Source: Parablautia intestinalis (GTDB taxonomy: Bacteria; Bacillota; Clostridia; Lachnospirales; Lachnospiraceae). Taken from it: a DNA stretch of 64,000 bases. The DNA lies in NCBI GenBank assembly GCA_003612395.1, contig RAYQ01000004.1, positions 1 to 64,000 of the forward strand. The letters are read 5' to 3'. This document shows, in pieces, positions 27,930 to 38,119 of this stretch. The notes under the pieces were generated by a model. It had not been told where the DNA came from. It saw only the letters and a program-made list of their open reading frames with translations, and made no database searches. Each line of letters opens with the position of its first letter. The first letter of the stretch is position 1. Both the position numbers and the translations under genes were made by a program.

Positions 27930-29417
27930 ATGGACTTAAGTGCAAAAAAGGAGTATGACCTGTATAATGATATCCAACTAAGATGCGGCGGAGAAATTTA
28001 CATAGGCGTTGTGGGACCGGTCAGGACCGGTAAATCCACTTTCATTAAAAGATTTATGGATTTGATGGTTCTGCCCAATATGACGGAATCCTATGAAAAG
28101 GAAAGGGTAGTTGACGAACTTCCTCAAAGCGCCGGCGGCAAGACCATCACCACCACAGAACCCAAATTTATTCCCAAGGAGGCGGCAAAGCTTACTTTTG
28201 GAGAGGGGATTGAAGCCAGAGTACGTCTTATAGACTGCGTAGGCTACATGGTAGATGGCGCTACCGGCCATATGGAAGACGAAGCGGAGAGGATGGTAAA
28301 GACTCCCTGGTTTACAGAAGAAATTCCTTTTACCCAGGCAGCGGAAATAGGAACCAGAAAGGTAATCAACGACCATTCTACCATTGGCATTGTGATTACC
28401 TGTGACGGCAGCTTTGGGGATATTCCCAAAGAAAATTATGAATCTGCGCAGGACCGTACAATCAAAGAGCTGAAAAAATTAAAAAAGCCTTTTGTTGTGC
28501 TGCTTAATACCGCAAAGCCTTATGGTGAGGAGGCCATAAAGCTGGCGGAGGAAATGGAAAACAAATATGGCGTGTCGGTGATGCCGGTCAATTGTGAGCA
28601 GTTAAAGAAAGAAGATATTCATCAAATCTTAGAGAACATTCTTTACGAATTTCCGCTCACTATGATTGAATTTTATATGCCAAAATGGGTTGAAATGCTG
28701 CCTCAGAATCATAAGATGAAGGTGGATTTAATTGAGCGCGTAAAAGAAATCATGTCCAAATACAATTGTATACGGGATGTAAAAAATAACCCGATTACCC
28801 TGGAAGGACCTTTCATCAAGAAATGCAAAATGGACAGTATTGACATGGCAGATGGGTGCATCAGAGTATGGCTGGATGTGGATGATGCTTATTATTACGA
28901 GATGCTCAGTGATATGGTGGGAGAAACCATAGATAATGAATATCATTTACTGTCTGTCCTGAAGGAAATGGCCAAAATGAAACGGGAGTACGTGAAGGTT
29001 TTACACGCGGTAGACTGTGTCAGACAAAAGGGTTACGGTGTGGTGACGCCTGAACGCAGTGAGATCAGGCTTGATAAACCGGAGGTGACAAAGCACGGAA
29101 ACAAATTCGGCGTGAAAATCCGGGCGGTCAGCCCCAGCATCCATATGATTCGAGCCAACATAGAAACAGAAATATCCCCCATTGTAGGATCTGAGGAACA
29201 GGCTCAGGACTTAATACGGTTCATTTCCGATTCCAGCCAAAGCGAAGCCGGCATCTGGGAGACAAACATTTTCGGCAAGTCCGTGGAACAGCTTGTAAAT
29301 GATGGAATAACCAGCAAGCTCACCATGATAGGGGACGAAAGCCAGTTAAAGCTCCAGGAAACCATGCAGAAGATCGTTAACGATTCCAACGGGGGAATGG
29401 TCTGTATCATTATATAA
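27930..29417 (+). CDS. spoIVA: Stage IV sporulation protein A
   Basis: The 495-residue ATPase polymerises on the forespore surface as the base layer of the spore coat. The N-terminal Walker A motif is GPVRTGKST, with conserved NMTESYEKERVVDELP just after it, and the C-terminal region needed for coat anchoring is complete. ATG 27930 is preceded by GGAGG at five bases; the frame is open 19 codons further upstream. It shows that the organism forms endospores. Confidence 0.95.
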   Translation: MDLSAKKEYDLYNDIQLRCGGEIYIGVVGPVRTGKSTFIKRFMDLMVLPNMTESYEKERVVDELPQSAGGKTITTTEPKFIPKEAAKLTFGEGIEARVRLIDCVGYMVDGATGHMEDEAERMVKTPWFTEEIPFTQAAEIGTRKVINDHSTIGIVITCDGSFGDIPKENYESAQDRTIKELKKLKKPFVVLLNTAKPYGEEAIKLAEEMENKYGVSVMPVNCEQLKKEDIHQILENILYEFPLTMIEFYMPKWVEMLPQNHKMKVDLIERVKEIMSKYNCIRDVKNNPITLEGPFIKKCKMDSIDMADGCIRVWLDVDDAYYYEMLSDMVGETIDNEYHLLSVLKEMAKMKREYVKVLHAVDCVRQKGYGVVTPERSEIRLDKPEVTKHGNKFGVKIRAVSPSIHMIRANIETEISPIVGSEEQAQDLIRFISDSSQSEAGIWETNIFGKSVEQLVNDGITSKLTMIGDESQLKLQETMQKIVNDSNGGMVCIII

Positions 29418-29489
29418 AATTTTATTTTATGGTTCACTGTATCGTTATCGGACTAAGGCACACCAGAAACTGATATATTGGTATCTACA

Positions 29490-29530
29490 CAAGGAATGCT
29501 CTTGCTTTGCGCAGGCATTCTTTGTTTTTT
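29490..29530 (+). terminator. Terminator after spoIVA
   Basis: CAAGGAATGC (29490-29499) pairs with GCATTCTTTG (29515-29524) with one G-T wobble, followed by TTTTTT. Confidence 0.85.
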
Positions 29531-29583
29531 ACAATACGCTGAGTTTCGAAGCACTGCAACGTTTGCTTAAATGCATGGCGGGA

Positions 29584-29612
29584 TTGCAGATTATTAATTT
29601 TTATGGTAATAT
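29584..29612 (+). promoter_or_regulatory. Promoter of purine nucleoside phosphorylase gene
   Basis: TTGCAG (29584-29589), a 17-base spacer and TAATAT (29607-29612), 46 bases before the start codon. Confidence 0.6.
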
Positions 29613-29657
29613 TATGTAGTAAAGTTTTGCCTAAAAATAAATTATTTGGAGGGTCAT

Positions 29658-30479
29658 ATGAATCAGGTTTATGAAAAGATTGAGAAATGCTATGAAAGCA
29701 TAAAGGACAGGCTTCCTTTTCTGCCTAAAGTGGCGCTTGTTCTTGGCTCCGGACTGGGTAATTATGCAGATACCATGGATGTAAAAGCAGAAATTGACTA
29801 CAGCGAGATAGCGGATTTCCCGGTTTCCACAGTCCCGGGTCATGAGGGCAAGTTTATTTTTGGTTATGTGAAAGAAGTGCCTGTTGTATGTATGAAAGGG
29901 AGAGTTCACTATTATGAAGGATACCCTATTACGGATGTGGTGCTTCCCACACGTCTTATGAAAAAGATGGGGGCTGAAATTTTATTTTTAACCAATGCTT
30001 CAGGAGGCATCAATCCTGATTTCACAGCAGGAAGTTTCATGTTAATAAAAGATCATATTTCATGTTTTGCACCGAATCCTTTGATAGGGGCAAACATAGA
30101 GGAATTAGGGTGCCGTTTTCCAGATATGAGCAAGGTTTACGATCCGGCGCTTCAGAATATTATCAGAGAAAAGGCAAAAGAATGTAATATTCCGTTGAAG
30201 GAAGGCGTTTATGTACAGCTAACAGGTCCATCCTTTGAGTCACCTGCGGAGATTCAGATGCTGCGCAGTCTTGGCGCTGACGCTGTGGGAATGAGTACTG
30301 TAGTGGAGGCAATTGCAGCCAACCATATGGGAATGAAAATCTGTGGAATTTCCTGTGTGGCAAATTTAGCTGCTGGTATGACCGACCAGCCGCTTACCCA
30401 TGAGGAAGTGCAGGAAGCCTCCAATAAGGCAGCTCCGTTGTTTAAACAGTTAATTACGGAGGCGATTGGCGCTTTTTAA
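29658..30479 (+). CDS. punA: Purine nucleoside phosphorylase
   Basis: The 273-residue trimeric-type phosphorylase splits purine (deoxy)nucleosides with phosphate to base and (deoxy)ribose 1-phosphate. It has the phosphate site GSGLG and PGHEGKF, RVHYYEGYP, and FESPAEIQMLR with the purine-binding Glu. ATG 29658 lies five bases after GGAGG; a TTG four codons earlier overlaps that site. It leads a salvage cluster with cytidine deaminase and an amidohydrolase. Confidence 0.93.
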   Translation: MNQVYEKIEKCYESIKDRLPFLPKVALVLGSGLGNYADTMDVKAEIDYSEIADFPVSTVPGHEGKFIFGYVKEVPVVCMKGRVHYYEGYPITDVVLPTRLMKKMGAEILFLTNASGGINPDFTAGSFMLIKDHISCFAPNPLIGANIEELGCRFPDMSKVYDPALQNIIREKAKECNIPLKEGVYVQLTGPSFESPAEIQMLRSLGADAVGMSTVVEAIAANHMGMKICGISCVANLAAGMTDQPLTHEEVQEASNKAAPLFKQLITEAIGAF

Positions 30480-30526
30480 ATCTTATGAAAGGCATGGGTA
30501 TTTTTATGGAAAGAGGAAAAAACGAG

Positions 30527-30958
30527 ATGGCGGGCTTAGGAGAGATACCCGTATCGGAGCTGATACGTTCGGCAATGGATGCCAGAAAAAAAGCCTATGC
30601 TCCTTATTCAAACTATATGGTAGGGGCCGCGGTGCTTACCAATGAATTACGGATTTATACGGGGTGCAATATAGAAAATGCCGCCTATACCCCTTCCATA
30701 TGCGCGGAGAGGACTGCTGTCAGTAAAGCGGTAAGCGAGGGCAAGCGCAGTTTTAAAGCAATTGCCGTAGTGGGAAGTCCTAAAGGGGAACTGATAACGC
30801 AATATGCTTTTCCCTGCGGCGTATGCAGACAGGTGCTGCGGGAGTTTGCCGACCCTGAAAGATTTTTTGTAATTGTTGCCAAAAATGAGGCAGATTACAG
30901 AATCTATCTTTTGAAGGAACTGCTTCCGGAAAGCTTTGGACCGGAAAATTTGTATTAG
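30527..30958 (+). CDS. cdd: Cytidine deaminase
   Basis: The enzyme deaminates cytidine and deoxycytidine to the uridine forms. The zinc site is complete: CAE within SICAERTAV and PCGVC downstream. I choose ATG 30527 (143 residues), behind AGAGGA, because the family is about 130-145 residues; in-frame ATG codons at 30485, 30494 and 30506 would add up to 14 residues without a better ribosome site. It sits 47 bases behind the phosphorylase gene. Confidence 0.9.
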   Translation: MAGLGEIPVSELIRSAMDARKKAYAPYSNYMVGAAVLTNELRIYTGCNIENAAYTPSICAERTAVSKAVSEGKRSFKAIAVVGSPKGELITQYAFPCGVCRQVLREFADPERFFVIVAKNEADYRIYLLKELLPESFGPENLY

Positions 30959-31015
30959 AGTTTGCTGTGGGAGCCATCAAATATTGGCAGGCTGGTGAAG
31001 CCGGAGAGGATTCAT

Positions 31016-32317
31016 GTGAATATAAGATTATATAATGCTAAGATTCTTACGATGTGTGAAGATGAGGAAATTTTTGAAGGGGAAGTCTGGATACAGGGTG
31101 ACAGGATTCTTTATGTGGGAAAAGGGGAAATTCCCGATGACATTTATGCTGATATGCCTGAAAAATGTATCATATGGGACAGGGAAATTGACTGCAGGAA
31201 GAATCTTCTGATGCCTGGTTTCAAGAATGCGCACACACATTCGGGCATGACACTGCTTCGCTCTTATGCGGATGATCTTCCCTTAAGCGAATGGCTGAAT
31301 AACAAAATTTTTCCTATAGAGGCAAAAATGACAGCCGGAGATATCTATGAACTGTCAAGGCTTGCGGTTTTGGAATATCTGACCAGCGGGATTACGGCGG
31401 TATTTGACATGTATCTTACGCCGCTGTCTATTGCAGACGCCTTTGACGATATGGGGATGCGGTGCGTGCAGGTGGGAGCAGTCAATAATTTCAGCCAGTC
31501 TCCTGAAATGGTAGAAGAAATGTACCAGACGCTCAATCATAAAAGCCCGCTGCAGTCTTACATAATTGGCTTTCATGCGGAATATACCTGTTCAAAAAAT
31601 CTGCTTGAGCAAATCTGCGCTCTTGCCCATAAGTACAAAGCGCCTGTGTTTACGCATCTGGCAGAAACGGAAAATGAAGTGGCAGGATGTGTGGAACGCT
31701 ATGGGATGACGCCTTTGGCTTTCCTTGACAGCCTGGGGATGTTTGATTATGGCGGCGGTGGATATCATTGCGTTCATATGACGCCAAAGGATATTGCAAT
31801 CATGCAAAAAAGGGGGTTATATGCCGTGACGAATCCCGGTTCTAACACAAAGCTTGCCAGCGGTATTGCGCCTGTCTCAGATTTTTTGAAAGCAGGAGTG
31901 AAAGTGGCAATCGGGACTGACGGACCGGCCAGCAACAATTGTCTTGATATGTTCAGAGAAATGTTTCTTGTAACCGGGTTGGCCAAGCTGAGAGAAAAGG
32001 ACGCTTCCGCGGTGGATGCCATGGAAGTTCTTAAAATGGCCACAGTAAACGGCGCTTTGGCAATGGGACTTCACGAGGCGGATGTGCTCGCGGCCGGAAA
32101 GCTGGCAGATATAATTATGATTGATTTAAGCCAGCCAAATATGAGACCTCAAAACAATATTCCCAAGAATCTGGTATATAGCGGCAGTAAACAAAATGTA
32201 GCTATGACAATGGTTGGGGGAGAGATCCTTTACGAAAAGGGGATTTTTTATACAAAAGAAAGTCCGGAATGTATTTATAAAAAAACAGACAATATATTAC
32301 GAAAAATAATAAAATAA
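31016..32317 (+). CDS. Amidohydrolase, SAH/MTA deaminase-like
   Basis: The 433-residue metal-dependent hydrolase has HTHSGMTLLR near residue 66, HLAETENEV, and the metal Asp in GTDGPASNN. It resembles the MtaD/SsnA group that deaminates S-adenosylhomocysteine, methylthioadenosine or related nucleosides. The salvage-gene neighbours support a nucleoside substrate, but which one is not readable. GTG 31016 follows GGAGAGG; the 18 codons upstream have no ribosome site. Confidence 0.85.
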   Translation: MNIRLYNAKILTMCEDEEIFEGEVWIQGDRILYVGKGEIPDDIYADMPEKCIIWDREIDCRKNLLMPGFKNAHTHSGMTLLRSYADDLPLSEWLNNKIFPIEAKMTAGDIYELSRLAVLEYLTSGITAVFDMYLTPLSIADAFDDMGMRCVQVGAVNNFSQSPEMVEEMYQTLNHKSPLQSYIIGFHAEYTCSKNLLEQICALAHKYKAPVFTHLAETENEVAGCVERYGMTPLAFLDSLGMFDYGGGGYHCVHMTPKDIAIMQKRGLYAVTNPGSNTKLASGIAPVSDFLKAGVKVAIGTDGPASNNCLDMFREMFLVTGLAKLREKDASAVDAMEVLKMATVNGALAMGLHEADVLAAGKLADIIMIDLSQPNMRPQNNIPKNLVYSGSKQNVAMTMVGGEILYEKGIFYTKESPECIYKKTDNILRKIIK

Positions 32318-32322
32318 TAAAT

Positions 32323-32362
32323 ACCACGCAAGCACGTTCGTTTGACTCATTGCTCGCGAAAA
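32323..32362 (-). repeat. Second copy of the metH-leader repeat
   Basis: The reverse complement of this stretch matches 2719-2759 with only transition differences across about 32 positions (core CGCGAGCAA then TGCTTGC). It lies between the amidohydrolase stop and the chemoreceptor. Confidence 0.65.
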
Positions 32363-32413
32363 TAGAAATGTCGGATTATAATATCCTGTGCATTGTTGGA
32401 ACGGAGGATTAAA

Positions 32414-34117
32414 ATGGAAAAAAATAAAGTGTCTTTTTTTAATTCCATAAAGACAAAAATTACTTTGCTCGTTATTGTTTCAGTACTTATTACCACAGTT
32501 TTGTGTATGTGGACAGTTATCCCCCTGGTGGAGGACAGTCAGTCGGAACTGATTAAAAGCTATATGAAAGACGTGGTATTAGTTGCAGGTAAAAATATAG
32601 ATAAGGAGATGGAATATCTCAGTGCGGCGGATGTGCTTTCTTCCGAAAGCCTGGGGTCCGTGATTGGAAATGTTACGGTACATAATATGGAGTCCAGCTA
32701 TGCCTATGCAGTCTCTGATGACGGTACAATGCTCTACCATCCAATGGAAAGCAAAATCGGACAACCCGTTGAAAATGATGCGGTAAAACAGATCCTGGGG
32801 GAAATATCCCGTGGACGCAGACCGGAGACTGATGTAATTACATATAAATTTAGCGGCAGCATGAAATATGCATCCTTTTATGTTGGGGAAAATATGGATT
32901 TTGTTGTGGTAATTACCGCAGACGAGGAAGAGGTTCTTTCAGGCTCTGGCATTATTTTGAAAAACAGCTGCTACGCTGCATGCTTTATTCTGGTTTTATG
33001 CTCTGTATTCGGCTTCATACTGTCTATCCGCATTGTAAGGCCAATCAGAAAAATTACTTTAATCATTACAAGCTTATCGGAAATGAATTTTTCGGAAAAC
33101 AAACTTCAGGCATATATAAATAAGCAAAAGGATGAAATTGGTGTTATGGGAAGATCCATTGACAGCCTGCGCAAAGAGCTTGTTGTCATGATGAAAGGGA
33201 TAAGCGGTAACAGCGAAAGCTTATTTGAAGCTTCCGGCGCTCTCAGCACCAGCTCAGGGGAGACTGCCATAGCTGTGGAGCAGATTGAGAAGGCTGTCTC
33301 TGAAATTGCACAGGGAGCAACTGCTCAGGCCCAGGAGACACAGACGGCAACGGAAGATATTATCCTGATGGGCAATATGATAGAAGATACAAGCAGGGAA
33401 ATGGAATCCTTAAGAGAGAATGCCGAGAAGGTGCGCAATGCAGGAAATCAGGCAATGGATATCCTTTCATCCTTAAGCAGTGTTAATCAGAGGACCAAAG
33501 AGGCAATTCAGGTTGTCTATGACCAGACGAATACCACTAACGAATCAGCGTTAAAGATTAAGGAAGCTACCGATATCATCAGTGAAATTGCGGAAGAAAC
33601 CAATTTGCTGTCTTTAAATGCATCTATAGAAGCAGCAAGAGCAGGAGAGCAGGGCCGCGGTTTTGCAGTGGTTGCCACGCAGATTCAAAAACTGGCGGAA
33701 CAGTCCAATGAATCTGCAAGACAGATTGACGACATTATTCATTCCTTAATTAAGGATTCGGAAGAATCTGTTGAAACGATGAAGGAAGTCAGGAACATTA
33801 TCGGACAGCAGAATGAAAATGTAATTCACACCGAGCATGCTTTTAACAACGTGAAGGAAGGCATTGACCAGTCAATCGAAAGTATCGAAATGATTGCTTC
33901 TAAGACCCAGGAGCTTGACGAGGCCAGGGTAAGAGTGGTGGATGTGGTTCAGAATCTGAATGCTATTGCCCAGGAGAATGCGGCCAGTACGGAGGAGACC
34001 TCTGCATCCGCTGCCGAGGCCGGGACAACAGTGGAAAGTATTGCTGATAATGCAAGAAATCTGAATGAAATTGCAAAGCAGCTGGAAGAAAACGTACAAA
34101 AATTCATTATGGAATAA
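32414..34117 (+). CDS. Methyl-accepting chemotaxis protein
   Basis: The 567-residue receptor has a membrane helix at about 16-37, an extracytoplasmic sensor of about 140 residues (Cache-like, containing [13 protein letters not shown]), a second helix at about 178-203, a HAMP domain and a long coiled coil whose hairpin tip reads [19 protein letters not shown]. It ends soon after the coiled coil with no CheR-tethering pentapeptide. ATG 32414 follows GGAGG. No che genes are nearby. Confidence 0.92.
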   Translation: MEKNKVSFFNSIKTKITLLVIVSVLITTVLCMWTVIPLVEDSQSELIKSYMKDVVLVAGKNIDKEMEYLSAADVLSSESLGSVIGNVTVHNMESSYAYAVSDDGTMLYHPMESKIGQPVENDAVKQILGEISRGRRPETDVITYKFSGSMKYASFYVGENMDFVVVITADEEEVLSGSGIILKNSCYAACFILVLCSVFGFILSIRIVRPIRKITLIITSLSEMNFSENKLQAYINKQKDEIGVMGRSIDSLRKELVVMMKGISGNSESLFEASGALSTSSGETAIAVEQIEKAVSEIAQGATAQAQETQTATEDIILMGNMIEDTSREMESLRENAEKVRNAGNQAMDILSSLSSVNQRTKEAIQVVYDQTNTTNESALKIKEATDIISEIAEETNLLSLNASIEAARAGEQGRGFAVVATQIQKLAEQSNESARQIDDIIHSLIKDSEESVETMKEVRNIIGQQNENVIHTEHAFNNVKEGIDQSIESIEMIASKTQELDEARVRVVDVVQNLNAIAQENAASTEETSASAAEAGTTVESIADNARNLNEIAKQLEENVQKFIME

Positions 34118-34141
34118 ACAAAGGCCCATGTTTTCATAAAA

Positions 34142-34171
34142 TTCGCAGTCCATGGCATTCGTGGCTGCGAA
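34142..34171. repeat. Hairpin after chemoreceptor gene
   Basis: TTCGCAG-x-CCA and TGG-CTGCGAA pair around a short loop. There is no T-run on the plus strand, so terminator function is uncertain. Confidence 0.35.
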
Positions 34172-34222
34172 GAATGATGGGCGGCCGGCTTATTGCAGGA
34201 AAGGTTTGGTTATCGACAGAAT

Positions 34223-35980
34223 ATGGAATATATCATTTTTGCGGCGGCAATGGCGGGACTAATTTTACTTTTTATGCTCAAAGGGTTTTATGATTTTAAA
34301 AAATCGGAAAAGAAATTTGTGAAAAGCCTGTATGAGACATACGGCACATTACCCCAAAGAGAATATAAGCCAGAACAATTTGAAAGTATTTCACACTATT
34401 TTTTAAAGCACAAAGAAGGGTTTTTCGTTGATGATATTACCTGGAATGACCTGAATATGGATGAAATATTTCAAAAGATAAATTATACCTATTCGTCTGC
34501 AGGCGAGGAATATCTGTATTATATTTTAAGAAAGCCCTGTATGGATGAAGCGGAGTTTGCCCATCGGGAAGAAATGATAGAATATTTCAGGGTGCATCCT
34601 GATAAGAGGGTCGCTTATCAGCTTATCTTCAGCAGGCTGGGGAGAACAGGTAAGTTTTCCATTTATGACTATCTGGATTATTTAGACAAGCTGGGAGAAC
34701 GCAGTAATTTGCAGGATTATCTTTCTATTTGTCTGCTGATGGGCAGTATTGGTTCTATGTTTATAAACATGCCTCTGGGATTGGTAGCTTTTGTACTTGT
34801 GTTGGTTTTCAACAATGTAAACTATTTCAAGGTAAAGGAGGAAATCGATCCGTATATTACAAGTTTTGCCTATGTATTCCGTATTCTTGAGGCCGTGAAA
34901 AAAATACAGTCAGTACCTTCAGGGAGAAGACACTCTGATAGGCCGGATTTCTTAAAATCGGATTCCTGCGAGCCGGATGTGCTTGCCGGGGAATTCGAAA
35001 TCATGAAAAGCTGTTCGGCGGCTATGGGCGGCTTTAAAAGAGGGTCTTTTCTTGTAATGTCAGGCGGACGTATGTCAGGATCCGGCAATCCTCTGGAGAT
35101 GCTGCTGGATTTTATCAGAATGGGATTCCACGTGGATTTGATTAAGTTTAATCAGATGCTGGCCCAGGTACGCAGGAATATATCAGAAATTGATGGTATG
35201 ATTACGGCCCTTGGACAAATAGAGGCTATGATTGCCATCGGCGCCTACAGGCAGTCTCTTTCTGAAGGGTACTGTGTGCCTGAATTCACACTTAAGGCAG
35301 AGATTTGCGGGGAAGATTTTTATCATCCGCTCATTGAAAGGCCTGTAAAAAATGATATTTATACGGATAAAAGTGTACTGATTACCGGCTCTAATGCTTC
35401 AGGAAAGTCAACTTTTCTTAAGACGATGGCGGTGAACAGCATTTTTGCACAGACAATTCATACCTGTCTTGCAAAAAGCTACAGGGGGGCTTTATTTTAT
35501 ATAATCTCTTCCATGAGCCTGAAAGATGATATACAAAGTGGAGAGAGCTATTACATGGCAGAGGTGAAAGCCTTAAAGAGAATATTGGACTTAAGTGTCA
35601 GCGCTGACGCACCGGTCCTTTGCTTTGTGGATGAGGTGTTAAGGGGTACCAACACGGTGGAACGAATTGCGGCGTCCGCACAGATATTAAAGAGCCTGTC
35701 AAAGGAAAACTGTCTGTGCTTTGCGGCCACCCATGATATTGAATTAACACATCTTCTTGAGGATATTTATTACAACTATCATTTCTCAGAGGAAATTGAG
35801 GAGGATGATATTTTCTTTAGCTACAAGATTATGAAAGGGCGGGCAGGTACCCGCAATGCCATCAGACTTTTAAGCATTATGGGTTATGAATCCGGGATTA
35901 TCCATGAAGCTGAGCATATGGCGGAGGATTTTTTGAAATCAGGTGTGTGGCGCAGACTTGACTGTGAAATGGCACAATGA
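34223..35980 (+). CDS. Membrane-associated MutS-like ATPase
   Basis: The 585-residue protein has an N-terminal membrane helix (about 3-22), two further hydrophobic stretches near 171-198, and a C-terminal MutS-type ATPase domain with Walker A TGSNASGKST near 390 and Walker B CFVDEVLRGTN. The mismatch-recognition domain of MutS is absent, so it is not a mismatch repair protein; such membrane MutS homologues have no settled role. ATG 34223 is the most likely start, though a TTG at 34193 also begins the frame. Confidence 0.8.
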   Translation: MEYIIFAAAMAGLILLFMLKGFYDFKKSEKKFVKSLYETYGTLPQREYKPEQFESISHYFLKHKEGFFVDDITWNDLNMDEIFQKINYTYSSAGEEYLYYILRKPCMDEAEFAHREEMIEYFRVHPDKRVAYQLIFSRLGRTGKFSIYDYLDYLDKLGERSNLQDYLSICLLMGSIGSMFINMPLGLVAFVLVLVFNNVNYFKVKEEIDPYITSFAYVFRILEAVKKIQSVPSGRRHSDRPDFLKSDSCEPDVLAGEFEIMKSCSAAMGGFKRGSFLVMSGGRMSGSGNPLEMLLDFIRMGFHVDLIKFNQMLAQVRRNISEIDGMITALGQIEAMIAIGAYRQSLSEGYCVPEFTLKAEICGEDFYHPLIERPVKNDIYTDKSVLITGSNASGKSTFLKTMAVNSIFAQTIHTCLAKSYRGALFYIISSMSLKDDIQSGESYYMAEVKALKRILDLSVSADAPVLCFVDEVLRGTNTVERIAASAQILKSLSKENCLCFAATHDIELTHLLEDIYYNYHFSEEIEEDDIFFSYKIMKGRAGTRNAIRLLSIMGYESGIIHEAEHMAEDFLKSGVWRRLDCEMAQ

Positions 35981-36063
35981 TATGATAGTAGAAGTAATGG
36001 GCAGCACGTTTTGCGAACTGCTCTTACATTAGTAAAAATAATAGTTTGAAAAGCTGAATAGTT

Positions 36064-36219
36064 ATGAAAAAGAAAGGTCTGGTGAAGAAAATGGGAAATT
36101 TTATTTCATTTATTAATACGTTTTTGTCATATGTACTGCAGTTAGCAGTTATTGCAGCGTTGTCCGGAATTGCAATGTTTATTGGCATTAAGCAGCGTAA
36201 GCGCAAAAACGGGCAGTAA
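36064..36219 (+). CDS. Small single-pass membrane protein
   Basis: A 51-codon gene with an N-terminal basic segment, one membrane helix rich in Leu/Ala/Ile/Gly (about 23-43) and a basic C-terminal tail (KQRKRKNGQ). A second in-frame ATG at 36091 would give a 42-residue form and may be the true start, with GGTGAAG just before it. The balance of charge and helix is that of a real membrane protein rather than chance. No function is known. Confidence 0.55.
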   Translation: MKKKGLVKKMGNFISFINTFLSYVLQLAVIAALSGIAMFIGIKQRKRKNGQ

Positions 36220-36266
36220 AAATGTAATATGATATATCCGGATTTGTATGAGATGAGTATAAGGAT

Positions 36267-36349
36267 AAAGGGGCTGTTGCAAAATAGCCATTATGCATAG
36301 AATGTGGTTTACATTCGGTGCATGAACGGTATTTTGCGATAGTCCCTTT
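36267..36349 (+). repeat. Long wobble-paired hairpin
   Basis: Two 38-base arms starting AAAGGGGCTGTTGCAAAATA pair across a seven-base loop. Many of the differences between arms are of the kind that keep G-U pairs, which suggests that an RNA structure has been kept. It could be a small inverted-repeat element or a strong terminator; no short direct repeat was recognised at its ends. Confidence 0.6.
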
Positions 36350-36401
36350 CATATAGACTCTTCCAAACACACTTTGGAGTCAGGGGGCTGAGAATATAAA
36401 A

Positions 36402-37088
36402 ATGAAGAAATTTGACACAATATTATGGGATGTGGATCAGACGCTTTTAGATTTTGAACTGTCTCAGGCTTATGCTCTGGGCAAGAGCTTTCGGCAGTTT
36501 GGCCTTGAAATGGAGGATAGTGCGCTTTCCCTTTATGTGGATATCAATAATACTTACTGGAAACGCCATGAACTCGGCGAGGTTTCAAAGGCAGAGCTGC
36601 TTACGGGAAGGTTCAGAACGCTTTTTTCGGAGCTTGCCATAAAGGATATTGACATAGGGAACTTTGCATCCGTATATCAGGAAGCTTTGGGCTCCGTTTT
36701 TTATTTTCGGGATGATTCCTATAATTTGTGCCGAAGGCTTAAGGGCAGAGTGCGGCAGTATGCCGTGACAAACGGTGTTACATCCACTCAGCAGAATAAG
36801 CTGCATTTATCCGGACTGGACAAAATTTTAGACGGTATTTTTATTTCAGAAGAAATTGGATATCCAAAGCCCCAGAAAAAATATTTTGAGATATGCTTTA
36901 AAAAAATTCCTGATTTCAGGAAGGAAAAGGCTATCATAGTGGGAGATTCTCTTTCCAGTGACATGCGGGGAGGCAATGAAGCGGGAATCGCATGCTGCTG
37001 GTATAACCCCGAAGGAAAGGAAAATAACTTAGAGCTTAAAATTGATTATGAGATCAAAAATCTGTGGGAGGTGGAGAAAATAATATAA
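36402..37088 (+). CDS. HAD-family hydrolase, YjjG-like
   Basis: The 228-residue protein has HAD motif I DVDQTLLDF, a helical cap, a motif II Thr/Asn in VTNGV, Lys in PKPQKK and the acidic motif GDSLSSDM. It most resembles YjjG-type 5'-nucleotidases acting on pyrimidine nucleotides, but the family is broad and the substrate is a guess. Its stop codon overlaps the start of the WYL regulator by one base. Confidence 0.82.
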   Translation: MKKFDTILWDVDQTLLDFELSQAYALGKSFRQFGLEMEDSALSLYVDINNTYWKRHELGEVSKAELLTGRFRTLFSELAIKDIDIGNFASVYQEALGSVFYFRDDSYNLCRRLKGRVRQYAVTNGVTSTQQNKLHLSGLDKILDGIFISEEIGYPKPQKKYFEICFKKIPDFRKEKAIIVGDSLSSDMRGGNEAGIACCWYNPEGKENNLELKIDYEIKNLWEVEKII

Positions 37089-38077
37089 TGGCAAAATCTG
37101 CAAATCAGAAATTGAAGCTTTTATATCTGTTAAAAATACTTACGGAAAAAACAGATGAAAATCATTGTATGTCCGTCCAGGAGCTTATCGGAGAGCTTTC
37201 AGCTTATGATATTTCAGCTGAGCGAAAAAGCATTTATAGTGATATGGAGTGCTTAATCTGTTTTGGCTATGATATAGTGTACATAAAGGCCCGAAACGGC
37301 GGCGGCTATTATCTGGCCGGCAGAGAGTTCGAGCTGCCTGAATTAAAGCTTCTTGTTGACGCCGTGCAGTCTTCCAGGTTTATAACCCAGAAAAAGTCCA
37401 GAGAGCTGATTTCTAAAATCGAAAAGCTGGCAGGGCCTTACGAAGGGAAGCAGCTGCAAAGGCAGGTTTTTGTTGCAGGCAGGGTTAAGACGGAAAATGA
37501 AAGTATTTATTATAATGTGGACCGTATTCATAATGCTATACAGGACAATGCGCCTGTCACCTTCACCTATTTGGTCTGGAATGCCAAAAAAGAGCTGGTT
37601 CCAAGGCGCGAAGGCAAAAAATATCGTATCAGCCCCTGGGCTCTGACCTGGCAGGATGAGAATTATTACCTGATTGCCTATGATGATGAGGATGAGCGCA
37701 TTAAGCATTTCAGAGTGGACAAGATGAGCCGGATCTCAGAACTCTCACAGGAAAAACGCAAGGGTGTGGAGGCTTTTAAAGAATTTGACGTGGCAGAATA
37801 TACCAACAGGACCTTTGGAATGTTTGGCGGGGAGCAGGAAATTGTAACATTGCAGTTTCCGGAGGATATGATAGGAATTGTTTTAGATCGTTTTGGTAAG
37901 GACATAGATATCCGCAAAACAGGGGGTGGAATAGTAAACGTCCGGATTAAAGCGGCAGTCAGCGGGCAGTTTTACGGATGGATCACGGGACTTGGAAAAA
38001 GAGTGAGTATTCTCGGGCCTGCTCATGTGAGAGAAGGTTATACAGATTTTATCAGACAAATTATGGAAAATTATTAA
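37088..38077 (+). CDS. WYL-domain transcriptional regulator
   Basis: The 329-residue protein has an N-terminal winged helix (about 1-70) and a WYL ligand-sensing domain around ISPWALTWQDENYYLIAYD, followed by the C-terminal WCX region. WYL proteins sense nucleotides or nucleic acid ends and control nucleotide, stress or phage-defence genes. It overlaps the HAD gene (TAATG), so the two are translated together. No defence genes are nearby. The ATG at 37088 is preceded by GGAGGTGGAG. Confidence 0.86.
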   Translation: MAKSANQKLKLLYLLKILTEKTDENHCMSVQELIGELSAYDISAERKSIYSDMECLICFGYDIVYIKARNGGGYYLAGREFELPELKLLVDAVQSSRFITQKKSRELISKIEKLAGPYEGKQLQRQVFVAGRVKTENESIYYNVDRIHNAIQDNAPVTFTYLVWNAKKELVPRREGKKYRISPWALTWQDENYYLIAYDDEDERIKHFRVDKMSRISELSQEKRKGVEAFKEFDVAEYTNRTFGMFGGEQEIVTLQFPEDMIGIVLDRFGKDIDIRKTGGGIVNVRIKAAVSGQFYGWITGLGKRVSILGPAHVREGYTDFIRQIMENY

Positions 38078-38119
38078 ACAAAATTGAATTTTGTTAATCT
38101 GGCAGAAATGAGGTAAAAA

